A stretch of 64,000 nucleotides of DNA from Chrysophaeum taylorii (Eukaryota > Sar > Pelagophyceae > Pelagomonadales > Pelagomonadaceae): assembly GCA_029834535.1 (NCBI GenBank), contig JAQMWT010000009.1, positions 186,001 to 250,000 of the forward strand, given 5' to 3'. The notes under the pieces were generated by a model. The model was not told where the DNA came from and did no database searches. It was given only the letters and a program-made list of their open reading frames with translations. A program made the position numbers and the translations under genes. The first letter of the stretch is position 1, and each line of letters begins with the position of its first letter. Below, one piece after another: positions 32,600-44,196 of this stretch.

Positions 32600-34690
32600 A
32601 CCTACCTAAAGGCTTGCTTGCCCAATGTGCATGGGGCGCAGCCTAATCCCAGCGGTATCAGAATTTTTCGCGGGAGGATCAGATGAGGGGACCACAGACG
32701 ACAGCAGTTGAATATCGAGGGCGACTCGACGTCCGTCCGTCCCCAGATTGATTGTATTGTCGCGGCCTTGAGTGTGGGGGAGTACCAGGTCTTCGTTGGT
32801 ACATGGAATGAGCGGAGTGGTGGTGGTGCCTTGTTGATGAGACCCCGGCCGGCCGTATGTGAACTATGGGGACCCGCGGGGGCGTTTGTTTGTTTGGAGG
32901 CGCACCGGGAGGAGAGCATCTTCCGAGGGAAGCGCTGACAGGATACGCGGGCAACGTGACCCGGCCAACGGAGTAGTCGGCGAGTGATGTAGGTATCGAT
33001 AGTGTCTCCCCGCCAAGGCACGGAGGGAGGGTTGAGGTTTTTTATATGGTGTTTCAAAGGTCTATGCGCAGTCTCGTAGCGCGGTACATCGCGCGTTGTG
33101 CGTGAAAAGTATCGTAAACGATTGAAGACAACTCCAGTTTTTTAGGCTATAAATGATTCCGCAGAATGGAGGAGGATGGCGAGGATGAGACGGACCTAAA
33201 GAGTTCGGTTGGCTTGAGCAGAGACGTATCTCGAGGCGAAAACGCGATGACGAAGAGCACCAAGAGCCGCCTTCTTTAGACGAGAGTCATCGTCCTCAGA
33301 GTAACTACATCTGCGCGAGTGTACCGATCCCAGGTAATTGAACGTCGCCACAACCGGCATATGACCACCACCATCGTAGGTTGCCGGGTTAACGTAAATA
33401 AAGACTGGCTTGGCAACGAATAAGAGTATCTCGGAATTCGGCTCTTTCCCTACTTGGTGTGGACTTCCACACCCCATCTGGCAAAGTGAGACGAGGCGTT
33501 TTTCCTCATTCACAGCTCGACGGTCGGGAAACGGAAACGGAAACAACAAATTATTTACATACGCTGACTCTTCAAGTGCAACAACGTCGCCAGTGCCACG
33601 TTTTGGGCATGGTATTATTATCTATCGACTTGCGAGTACGTCATTTTTTGCTTCGTCTTGATGAAAATGCCTGTTGGCAAACGACCTTAACGTCGTCGTC
33701 GTCGTCGCCGCCATGATATGGTTTTCACGGCCGCCAAGCACTGAACCAAAAGAACCGGGCATAGGACACCACCTTGCTTGACACCACCACCGGTGATTGA
33801 GTCGATCGACGCAGGAGCGCCAGAGACGGAGAGCCGCACTTATATACTTTGGAGCGCCACGACGAGGCGTACGAGCTTCGCTGGAACGCCGAACTTGGAC
33901 ACCACACCTGCCATAGTTGTGCACGCGGGATTCTGTCGAAAGCCTTGGCGAAATCAATAAATAGGACCCGCCATGCGACGCTTCTTCAGTGCCATCTTCA
34001 GGCTGAAGGTCGCGTCGGCAGTTCCCTGTTCCGACCGGAAGCTGCACTGCCATTCGTCTTCTAACTCAGCGGAAATGACACCACCGAGACGCACGCACGC
34101 ACGCACGCGTATGATGTTGGAGACAATCTTTTGCTCGACCTCGAGCATCATCATCACGCCGCGATAAGATCCTGCCAGCGAAAGGCCACCTTTCTTCCTT
34201 CCGTAAAATACAAAGAAGGCCGATATCCTACTCTTCCGGTTGTTTCGCGAACCACCAGAAAGCATGCACTAAAATTCTGAGAATCCCAAACGTGTTCTGA
34301 CGACCAGCGAGCGCCCATCATGTTGCCGCACGAACTTGCAATGCTCGAGCAGCTGAAAGATTGAGCTGCCGCACAGTACGCGACTGGTATCTCGTCCGAC
34401 GGTTCAACATCAAAAAAAATTGGCCGCTGTGCTATGTCATCAATGACACCTGCGTCAAAACAAGGTTGACGGCTATATAGTTTCGTTAAGTGTGCGCGGA
34501 ACACTTCAGCGAGTAACATCCGTGGCGTCTGACCCGACGACCAATCCTTGAACGAGCCGCCCTTAAGACAGCTAATAATCTCCCAATACCGCGAAGTGCC
34601 ACCACCAAGCGACTCACAGCCAGCATTCAGCCCGTCACACACCGAGCAGATCCATCGTTTCTTTGCCTATACCACAGCCGTGAAAACCTT
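32600..34690 (-). pseudogene. Non-LTR (LINE) retrotransposon remnant
   Basis: Read on the minus strand, pieces of a LINE ORF2 appear in order but in shifting frames. First comes a pre-RT linker (34154-34642, YWEIISCLKGG and VFRAHLTKLY). Reverse transcriptase motif A LLIDFAKAFDRIPR follows (~33926-33965). Motif B is GGGVKQGGVLCPVL (~33750-33800). Motif C reads AYVNNLL (~33543-33566), with both catalytic Asp of YxDD replaced. The thumb is FNYLGSVHSRRCSYSEDDDS (~33300-33356), then LILAILLHSAES, and the C-terminal RRLLRWPGHVARV ... FPRKML (~32915-32985). This C-terminal block is typical of L2/CR1/Jockey- or RTE-type elements. Multiple frameshifts and stops show it is dead. No endonuclease domain was found upstream. 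The likely 3' end is near a (CTAC)n-like run at ~32595-32607. Confidence 0.85.
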
Positions 34691-35606
34691 CGCACGCGAA
34701 AAACGCGCTTTACTTTTTTGATGGTGGTGTTGTTCTACGAAAAACAGCCGCTTGCGTGAGAAGTGCACCAAGATTGTGCTGTTCGTGTGCTTACGGTATT
34801 GGCGCTCGGGAGCGTAGCCGAATTGTTCCATAGTTTCGAAATAGTAAGTAAAAGAACAGCGTTGAGGTTAGATGGTTTTTCATTTTCCCGCGAGGAAATA
34901 CAAGAGGAGTGGAAGAGAGATAAAAAAGAGGGTCACTCGTCGGCTATATGTATCGTGGTCGCGGCAAATCAACGCTCTGCGACCAATGTGTGCGAAGTTC
35001 GTTGTCGTTAGCGACTACGACGATGTCATCCACAGACAGGCTGCAAATGAGCAAGCGATTGAAGGGTTTGAATCTTCTTCAACGAAGTTGGAACCTTGCT
35101 CAAAACATGCCATTTATAATAATAATACAAGCTCAAACATAAATATTTTTATCTAACATACCGAGATTGATTTTGTGTACTTTAAACGGATTCCGCTATT
35201 CTAAACGGCTCGAGCCGCAAATCTTTGTTGACGAAGTCGATTCGTGGCTGTTTTCATGGAACTCCGTTCCATCGACGGCGGGATAAAGGGGAAGAGACCG
35301 TAGATTATTTCTCTGCAAAAGTGAAATGGTGTGAAGTCGATTTAGGTGAGGTGAGCGGAGGCGCGGGTCGAACGAGTACGCAATGATAAAAAAAGACGAA
35401 GCTGAGGGTGCAGAAGAGTCACGAGAGATAGGTAGGAACCAGCAAGGACATCATCGAATTCGATTCGTGTGCTCGCGGCTCCCAGAAGCCGCAGTGGGAC
35501 TTACTGCCCAGCTTATCCCGCGCCGGAAGGCAGCGGGATTTTGTGTTCCAATGTCGGCGACAGACATTTTGAGGTGGAAATCTAGCTCGGCGACAATACT
35601 CTCTCT
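34691..35606. other. AT-rich region between LINE remnant and ankyrin gene
   Basis: Lower GC than the gene blocks. Minus-strand translation near 34680-34800 still resembles the basic linker before a LINE reverse transcriptase, so the element may begin here. 35150-35600 holds no gene that I recognise. An in-frame extension of the ankyrin ORF (35419-35606) lies beyond its frameshift and is probably noise. Confidence 0.4.
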
Positions 35607-37119
35607 CTACAGTCGCCCTTCGCGCTTGCTTGGATAGGTGACTTGGTTGTCGTCGTCGTTGTCGTCGAGAAGTTGTACAACAGCCGGGTGATTCGACGCC
35701 AACTCCCGAACATTCCGACCTTTTTGACTGAAAACCACGTGCGTCGTGTCGGCGTACGGCAGCCACGGCAAACCCCGCAAAAACCCACGCATGCGCACAA
35801 TGTAAAGAATCGACCTCACGTTTGTCATCGCCTCGTGCCGAATGTCGCGCCGGTGAGCGAGAAGAACTCTGACGGTCTCGGCCCGGCCACTCATGCAGGC
35901 GTGCGCAAGAGGCGTGAACCCCTTGGTCATCCGGGTGGTTCGCCGTCGCATTGTGCTCAAGAAGAACGCGCACGATATCATGATGACCTTCGCGGCTCGC
36001 AGAGTGAAGAGACATGACACCATATTCATTGGTCAGGTTGACGTTAGCCCCATGCTCGAGCAGAAGGCGCGCGACATGAACGCGACCGTTCTCGCTCGCA
36101 ATGTAAAGAGGCGAGATGCCGCGGATCGTGGTCTGGTTGACGTTGGCCCCGCGCTCGAGCAGAAGGCGTGCCACATCAACGTGACCGTTTTGGCTCGCGA
36201 TGTAAAGAGACGAGACGTCGTCGTTCGTGGCCTGGTTGACGTTGGCCCCGCGCTCGAGCAGAAGGCGTGCGACATCAACGTGACCGACTTGGCTCGCAAT
36301 GAAAAGAGATGAGACGCCGTCATTCGCGACCTGATTGACGTTGGCCCCGTGCTCGAACAGAAGGCATGCGACATCAACGTGACCGTTCTGGCTCGCAATG
36401 AAAAGAGACGAGACGCCGTCGTTCGTGACCTCGTTGACGTTGGCCCCGCGCTCGAGCAGAAGGCGTGCGACATGAACGTGACCATCCTCGCTCGCAGCGT
36501 AAAGAGACGAGACGCCACGGATAGTGGTCTCGTAGACGTTGGCCCCGCGCTCTAGCAGAAGGCGTGCGACGTCGACGTGACCGTTCTGGCTCGCAGTGTA
36601 AAGAGACGAGACGCCGTTGGTCGTAACCCGGTTAACGTTGGCTTCGCGCTCAAGCAGAAGGCGTGCGACATCAACGCGACCTTTTTCGCTCGCAATGAGA
36701 AGAGACGAGGCGCCGTCGATCGTAACCTGGTTGACGTTAGCCCCGCGTTCGAGCAGGAGGCGTGCGAGATCGACGTGACCGTTCTGGCTCGCAATGTAAA
36801 GAGACGAGAAGCCGCGGATCGTGGCCTGGTTGACGTTGGCCCCGAGCTCTAGCAGAAGACGTGCAACGTCAACGTGACCTTCCTCGCTCGCAATGTAAAG
36901 AGACGAGATGCCGTCGTTCGCGACCTGATTGACGTTGGCCCCGTGCTCGAACAGAAGGCGTGCGACATCAACGTGACCGTTCTGGCTCGCAATGAAAAGA
37001 GACGAGACGCCGTCGTTCGTGACCTGGTTGACGTTGGCCCCGCGCTCGAGCAGAAGGCGTGCGACATCGAACTGACCGTTCTTGCTCGCAATGATGAGCG
37101 CCGACTTATCGTTTTGCAT
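35607..37119 (-). pseudogene. Ankyrin-repeat protein gene with 1-nt frameshift
   Basis: Starting at the ATG at 37119, twelve 33-residue ankyrin repeats follow in frame, with consensus DGVSSLFIASQNGHVDVARL, then LLERGANVNQ. In-frame codons upstream of the ATG (ALQLKHGIDVNHA) look like another repeat, so the true 5' end may be further right. The repeats are 99-bp units (about 36040-37110) nearly identical in DNA, a sign of recent expansion. At the CCCC run 35919-35922 the frame shifts by one base. The original frame turns into unrelated basic sequence, while the next frame continues a proper repeat (GFTPLAHACMSGRAETVRVL) and a C-terminal tail ending at 35607. Either a sequencing error in the homopolymer or a real lesion would explain it. 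Ankyrin arrays mediate protein binding; the partner is unknown. Confidence 0.88.
36040..37110 (-). repeat. 99-bp tandem repeat array (ankyrin units)
   Basis: About eleven head-to-tail 99-bp units. Each carries the string GTTGACGTTGGCCCCGCGCT or a close variant on the plus strand at the same phase. The period equals 33 codons, so the array is coding ankyrin DNA and not a CRISPR (there are no spacers) or a satellite. Confidence 0.9.
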
Positions 37120-37708
37120 GGCGTGGTTGACGTCTATGCCGTGCTTGAGCTGGAGGGCGTGCGACGTCGCCGCGGTGTGATCGAGACTCCAAGAGTTTCT
37201 GATCTCATATCACACCACCAAATGTGGCGGAAAGCGACGAGACACCGCTGGCTCAGGGGTGCGCCAAGACACGTCGGCACCTCGGGAACCCGAGGTAAAC
37301 GCGCTAGGCAGGGGAGTGCCTGCCTCGTTCTCACCACAGAGAAAGCGCTAAAAAAGTCGCAAAGTTGAGGCTGGGAGTTGGTTTATGGTAAAAGATCCCC
37401 TTTATGATAGCCGTTCCAGAAAAGGGTAAGGAAAAGGAGTTAGGGTAAGCTCTAAGAAGCGGTGCCGCTCTCTGTGTCATAAGAGGACAGGACGAGTAGA
37501 GTGGCACTACCCTGCCATCATTCTGTACGAGGGGCACAGTGGTTTTATACTGTTCGCTAGGTTTGGACCCAGTCCGGTACTGGTAGAGAAACGTCCTCCG
37601 AAAGACATCGATCTCGTTCGACGTCTCGGACAAAGACTTAGGACTTAAAGGTAAGAGCAATCCCCTGAAGTTCCTGAAAGTTTTAAGACCGTAGTCAAGT
37701 CTCATCAC
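37120..37708. other. Region between ankyrin gene and A/C-rich ORF cluster
   Basis: The ~200 bp right of the ankyrin ATG contain a short minus-strand frame with no known domain. It may be the lost 5' exon of the ankyrin gene. From 37461 the left copy of the ~100-bp direct repeat begins. No other gene is supported. Confidence 0.4.
37461..37558 (+). repeat. Left direct repeat of ~10-kb interval
   Basis: Shares TAAGAGGACAGGACGA, CTGCCATCATTCT and GGGGCACAGTG blocks in the same order and orientation with 47581-47677, roughly 80% identity by eye with two or three small gaps. The two copies flank the A/C-rich ORF cluster and may be decayed long terminal repeats or other element ends. Confidence 0.7.
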
Positions 37709-40700
37709 TTGCTACTGGTGAACAAGTGTGAAAAGTGTGAAAGCAACCACCACAAGCGCGCAAAACGCAACCCCAAAACGATGGCGACTCACGACCCACA
37801 TGTCCCGAGTCTGGAAGTAGCGACGCAATTCGTTACACAACAAGCTCTCTTGCAACAGTTCAAAGCCGATTTCGTTGATCACCTCGCCGCTGATTGCCAA
37901 CAGCTCAAAGCTAATTTATTCGATCAACTCGCCGCTCATTACGCTGATCTCAGAGCCAAAATCGCTGCCGCAATCGAAGCTCAAGACGAGCAACTCGATC
38001 AAGACGTGCAACTCTATCAAGACGAGCAACTTGAACAGCTCCTCAACCAGCTGTTCTTACGGCACCCCCCCTCAAGCAAACTTCTCACGAAGTCGCGACC
38101 CAAGACCCGATCATCTCGATGGACACCCCCCCTCCTGCTGTTCAAAATGTTCTCGAACACGAACAGAACCCGCCTCCTGCCGACACCCCCACCGGATGTC
38201 AAACACCCCACGGCAAAGTCTCAGACCCCACTGCCTTCCCTCCGGACCCAGGCATCGCCAAGATTACTCCACAACCTGGCACACCCCACGTTCACGAGGA
38301 CACTCCACCTTGTTCGAATATCGCACCAGCAATATTGAACACTCCACCACCACCACCACTAAGCATTACTCCCTTCACTCCACCAACCCCACCGGAGCCT
38401 CCACCTCCTTCACTGGAGCCTAACTCCCCACTATCGGCGACTCCCACTTCACCATCTATTCATGTTCCCCAACATCCTTGTCAACCCCCTCGCCGCACCA
38501 CTCATCCCCTTCCTGATGATCATGCCACCTACGGCCATGACGGCCCCGGCACCGTCATCCCTGACCAAGCCCCCACCGCGGCTCAAGCTCCTGCCGCCCC
38601 ACCGTCGGACTCTCCTGTCCGATATCCATCATCTTCCGCAATTTACTCTCCTCAAGACTTCCATCTCCACTCGCAAGACCATGCCACCTACGGCCACAAC
38701 GGCCCTGGCACTTCCATCACTACCCCAGCTCCTTCCGCGGCTCAAGCTAGTGCCGCCCAACCATCGGACCATCCTAACCGACCTTCATCACCTTTCGAAA
38801 GTCGCTGTCCTCACGATTTTCACCCGCGCGCTTACGCACTCCACGGCTACGACCATTTCCCTATCTCCACCCAAGCGAAAACTCACCTTCTTTCTCAAAG
38901 TCCCCATGCACCTCCGTCTTCGCTTCAACGCGAGTTGGCCACCACTCAGGCTGCATTCCGCTCCCAAACCGCTGACTTGGCCGCAACCAAGGCCACGCTC
39001 ATTCGCAAGGACGACGCTTTATCCTCCACAGCCGCCAAACTCACCATAACCGACGCAGCCCCAGCTTTCGCCACTGCCAAGCTCGCCATCCAAGCCGACG
39101 ATCTGGTCTCCACCCACGCGGAACTCCATCTCACCCACACCCACTTCAAGGCACTCGAAACTGTCCACGCTGACATCCCACTTTGAAACCAACGCCGACC
39201 TCCACACCATTCTTACCTCCTTGGATGCCACCCACCCCACCCAAGATGCTGCATCGCATCTTTTACCTCCTTTCCTCATTCACCACGTACCTTCATCCCC
39301 TTCCGAACCAACCTCCAATACTTCTCTCCCGATTCTCCCCGAGTCTCATCACCACCTCCACGGATGCCCCGGACCTGGCTCTCCTGGTTCCCCACCCACT
39401 CCGCCTATCTGTTCTCAACCCCCCGCCATCTCTAGCCCCTCCTCCTCTGCTAACTCACTCTTCGCCTCTCTGGCACCCCCTGAACCCCTTTGCACCGTTC
39501 GCCTTCTCCGCCACCTGATTCATTCCAACTCCACCACATCCCCGCGTCCGAGTTGCGAGGGCGTACATCCAACACCAGCGACCGTACCCCTACCACCAGC
39601 GACATTCACCACGTGCAAAATCCCACCAAGAAACAAGACCACCAACATCAAGAGTCGACAAATTCCGTATTATCAAAAGACAGCTCTTTCCCTGATGGTC
39701 ATGCTCACCATCATGCTGCCAAGACACATGCACAAGGGCTTCTTCTCTCTTCGGGTACAACGGCCCAGGAAGCAGTCTTGTCGAAGGAACACCAAGCCAC
39801 CTCGTTCCCACTTTCGACAAGTCAAAGAACAAAACACCTCGAGATGCTCCCGAGTATTGCGCCTGCGTCGACTATGGCAACCATACTCAAGGACCTAAGG
39901 CTCCGCCGTACTCTATGCCCCAGGCACAAGAGCCGCAGGCCACTGACAACATCCCCTCGGATTCAGCCCCCTGGTATGATGCATACAGCGAAGAAGCAAG
40001 ACCCACTTCACTAGCCTCGAAGATGGTCTCCCCGACCATTCCAGATCAGCCACCTGATCCAAGCACCATCACCAATGCCCCCGCAATGCCGTATCCACAA
40101 GGACAAGACACGCTGTCAACGGTCCCACGATCAACAGACACGCAGGCACTCACCGCACCTGCAGGTGTCCGCTCAGATTCACCAGGCACTCCCGCCTTGT
40201 TCGATATCTCTCGATCAGCCGCTCCCGATCACTTCGAAGCTGGTTCCACCTCGCTGCCTTCTCTCCCCGAAGACAGGCGCGCACTGCCGCTCACCGGCGC
40301 TCGCTGCTGCACCCACCATCCACCTTCTCGGCCGAATGCACTGGATGACACTGCTCAGCAGGTTGCATGGACCCATCTGCGATCACCATTTCACGATTCG
40401 ATGGACGTCTTCGCACGAGCATCAGTCGCAGCACATGATCACCCGCTCCCCAACTCTCAGTCAGAGGACGCACTCCTTTCGGCTGCCGACCCTTACGTCT
40501 CACCGCAACCAAGCTTCTGGAAAGCCTTCACCACGGCTGCAGTAATAGACAAAGATTTCGAGGGTTCTGAACGACCCGATCAGCCGCAAACTATGCACGC
40601 TTCTATTGCGACCACTTCGGTCCTTTATGTCCCCTTGCATAGCTCTCTTCTGGACGCCACACTCTTGCGCTGCCTCCGGAATATCGATGTTGCGCTCTCA

Positions 40701-43500
40701 GGAGACATTCTCCGCGCACAATGCACAGACTCGCTCCACCTGAACCGCTTCTGTCAGCACCTTCGCATCACTGGAATGTACGACGAACGTTCCACGCCAG
40801 CTGCCGGCTCCACCACACACATGCACCCAAGTCACGCGCGTTGCCTCCCTCAAAAGCGTCTTCTCGCTCGGCACGTAACTCCTCATTCGAGGACGCATGT
40901 CAAATGCCCGCACCTTCGAATGCCCTACACGCCTATGGGCAACCCCGGGCACTACGGCAATCACTGCTCTGGTCCTCGCATCTCCGCCATTGAGGATGCA
41001 CCCAGCATAACTGACCCTTCCTTCCATCGCCCTTGGTTCTACTGCACTCTCCTTCGGCAATCCCCCTTTTCGATTTCCCACACTTTACCCCAAGCATTCC
41101 AGGCCGGATACTCTCCACCACGGGACCTCAGCACACGCGCCCATCTGCACTACCTTGCAGACAGGTCAGCCGCGAGCCACACCCCTTTTGGCACTGACTT
41201 CGGACCACCCGCATCACGCGCTTTTGCTCTTGGAGCATGACACGCTTCTCGATGCTCTCCGCGTCACCGCCTTGAACACCAAGACACTCGTCATTTCCAC
41301 CGACGCTCCGCGCCGCAACGTACCTCACGACCTTCGGATCACCAACATAAGTCGCTCGCGCCCGCGCACCACGTCGCGCACGCCTCGCGAGGGCGTATTT
41401 CAATTGGTGACCTCACAGGTTTTTCGATGCATTCTCCGACCTCCGACTTTGAACTTACGAGTTACTTTATGGCAATCCCCAATGCAAAGACGTGTGAAGC
41501 TGCGCAATCATGTCTCTGAAACTCCAAAGCCACAGAAACTGCCAGACAAGAAAGCACTCAGCTCTCCACAGCTGCTCAACAGCTACTTATAGTCTCGCAC
41601 ATAGCAACGAGCACTATCTCGCAGTCTCTATTGGACGACAAGACGAAAGATAAGACCACAACGGCCAGCTACACCAGCCAGCTCATTGATGTAGCAGACG
41701 AGACAATGCAAACCAACTGCACAGCACGGTTCCATACTATGCAGACGATGCTCAGGTCCAACGCTCAATTGCTCGACCACGCACACGTTCTGTCACCTGA
41801 CATTGCACTGCGACTGGCTCCTGTCTCATTCATAGCTGATGCACCCCATCCGATGGTTTAGTCCTTAAGATATGCCCCGCTCGCAGAAGCACCACCGCAG
41901 GACACACAGGTACATCATGAAGATACAGGTAAGCGCACCACGATCACGGGCACAAGCTCATTGCGCCTATCTGATCACGACGAGACGAAGCTACAGCTCT
42001 GCTTGCTCCCTTGACCTCTGGAAGACAAAGGCCGCCTTCCAGCCTCCCAGGCACCTGACCCGTCCCTGTCGCTGCAATCCGCATTAGCACAGACGATATC
42101 GCATCTCTGCACGACTGCAGATCAGGCACAAGCCAATGCCAGCATTCTCCAGAGTTATGCGCACCCGCTGGAATCTTACCAGCACGGCTACCTCAGCCAG
42201 TCAGGTCACTGCACCACCTCGGTCTCCCCTGACACCAGGTCGACGCATCGCTCATTCGCGACCACCTCAAGTCATCTATTGGACGACTATGATCTCGAGC
42301 ATGAACTCATCGCAACGCTTGAGTCATACCCAAGAAGGAATCCTACTTTGGAGTCACCTCGGCCACTCCCACAAGAACTTTGGCCACCAGACGCCACCTA
42401 TGTGCTCATGGCTTCTCCATTGGTTTCCACCAGAGCTTTTGACTGCAGCAGAGAAAAAATGCAACCTTCCCATGCGACTACACCCGCATCCTCGTTTGGG
42501 ACACGAGCATTTACTTCATGTCAGATGTTTACGCTCGTATTACCGCCACACACGACAACCAAGATAGAAGTGGACTGCGTTCCACCCTCATCTCTGAGCG
42601 TTACCCCAGACAAGCTGCTCCCGGCACTACTAGCCAGTCCCATCACGTCTGATTCAGCTCCCATCGCTTTGTATGACGCCACATGTCATATTCCGATTAC
42701 AGCCCAGACATCGCACAGGCTCACTCGCGACGGCACGCTCACCGCCCCTCTCGGCTTAGACTACCAGCATTGCGCCATCCTTATGGCACACTCATAGTCA
42801 ACTGAGATGCACGCTCGCTTGCCGCACTGTACGATGCCCGAGCACCTTTTGGCTCAAGCTAAGCAGAACACTGTCGTCTCAGCCACCCCCGACGCGCCCC
42901 CTCAGACCGCCGCCCGGCTCTGCGCTCGTTCCGCAACAACGTTTTCTCCGTCTCACCGGCAATTCGAAGATTTCACCCAGTTCGAACTACGAGGGCGCAC
43001 CAGTTTTCCACCGACGACAAGATTCGTTTCGATTCGTATAAGTCATGTCTCCTATGGCTACTCTGGCTACATCGGAATTCACTTCCAGGCACGTACCGAA
43101 GTCCCTCTTCCTGAGGACCTCTGTCACACGCAAAGACCTGATGAGCCCTCGTCGTTCCTCCCCGCTTCAACGCGACTCCCGACGACCAAATCCCCGACGA
43201 TTTGTGATGACACAAAGTTCCGTCATCAATGCAATTCCGAGCCTCCCACGCTCTTCCGTCAGTCTCTTGCAGGTCACACCTCTCAAGTTTCAGCTCGCTC
43301 GATTTTATCCTGCATGCTGCCGTATGCAAACGAAGTTCTGTCACGCCAAAGCCACACGTCGCAGTTATCACCAGTCTCGCGCAATAAATGCCCGCCACCA
43401 AATGATAGCCGCACGCAGAGTCCTTTGCTCACCTCTTTTAACGTCCCTCCCAGCACTATGCTTGACGTTGAAGCTCTGGACCACTATGGTAAAGGAAGCA
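37709..43500 (+). pseudogene. A/C-rich decaying coding region, left part
   Basis: Unlike the rest of the window, the plus strand is rich in A and C and poor in G. It carries overlapping open frames only on this strand (e.g. 37709-38338, 38119-39186, 39221-39898, 39915-41240, 42279-42797). Frames join logically across shifts. A helical N-terminus (MATHDPHVPSLEVATQFV ...) runs into a Pro-rich segment at ~38050-38120. A two-copy 53-residue repeat (HATYGH[D/N]GPGT) sits at 38521-38840, and a coiled coil (RELATTQAAFRSQTADLAAT) continues across a shift at ~39183 into ETNADLHTILTSLDA. No polymerase, integrase or protease motif was found. A gag-like or structural protein of a mobile element is a guess. 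No function is assigned. Confidence 0.5.
38521..38840 (+). repeat. Two tandem ~159-bp in-frame repeats
   Basis: Copies begin at 38521 and 38680 with CATGCCACCTACGGCCA. Both translate in the same frame to a 53-residue unit that starts HATYGH and ends near QDFH or HDFH. The unit length is a multiple of three, so the repeat arose or was kept as coding sequence. Confidence 0.75.
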
Positions 43501-43504
43501 ACGA

Positions 43505-43830
43505 ACCCAGGGTTCGCGTTCGCTTTGAGTTCGAGTTCGCTACTGGTTCGCGTTCGCTGCCGGTTCGCGTTCGATTAGTCGCCTCGTGTTCGCGGCGAGT
43601 TCGGGTTCGCTACTGGTTCGCGTTCGCGGCGAGTTCGGGTTCGCTACGGGTTCGCGTTCGCGGCGAGTTCGGGTTCGCTACTGGTTTGCGTTCGCGGCGA
43701 GTTCGGCTCCTGCCTGTCCGGCCTGGCTCCCATGCTCGGGAGAGGTCTGAAGTTAGTTAGTTAGTTACGGGTTCACGTTTGTGGCGAGTTCGCGTTCGCG
43801 GCGAGTTCGCGTTCGCTGCCTGTCCGCATT
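43505..43830 (+). repeat. TTCGCG-rich tandem repeat, left side of hAT-like element
   Basis: About ten imperfect copies of a ~34-bp unit built from GTTCGCGTTCGCGGCGAG and TTCGGGTTCGCTAC. Interrupted at 43704-43767 by the dispersed repeat also found at 27941. A shorter matching array lies at 45343-45470. Confidence 0.8.
43704..43767 (+). repeat. Dispersed ~63-bp repeat, copy 2
   Basis: Matches 27941-28003 almost exactly (CTGCCTGTCCGG here against CTGCCGGTCCGG there). It sits inside the TTCGCG array, so it probably inserted into it. Confidence 0.75.
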
Positions 43831-44196
43831 CGCGATTGTCTGCCCTCTGCACTAAGTCTTACTCACTTTTTGATAGTACAACTGCGTTGCCGCAGGCCGC
43901 AATTTGTGGACGCGGCAGTTTTGGGGAGGGGAGGGGAGGGTTTTTTAAAGGTCGACTGCTAAGAGGAGAGGGGTTGGTTACAGAGTTAACTCTAAGGATA
44001 AGGCGGGGCTGGCAAAGAAGGAAGGGGGGGGAGATCAAAGCCAGAGCGTTGAGTGAGGCGAGAGCAGAGCGAGGGGAGGGGGGTTGGGAGTAAAGGGGAG
44101 GGGGTAGTAGGGAGGGTGGTGGTGGTGGTAGAAGCTACGGCATGTCCTAGAGTCTTCGACGTTCCGAGACACGGCAGTTTTGATGCCTCTCAGTCG

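Noticed and set aside
36040-37110. CRISPR-like regularly spaced repeats
   Set aside because: Eukaryotic coding DNA; units are contiguous 99-bp ankyrin repeats with no variable spacers.
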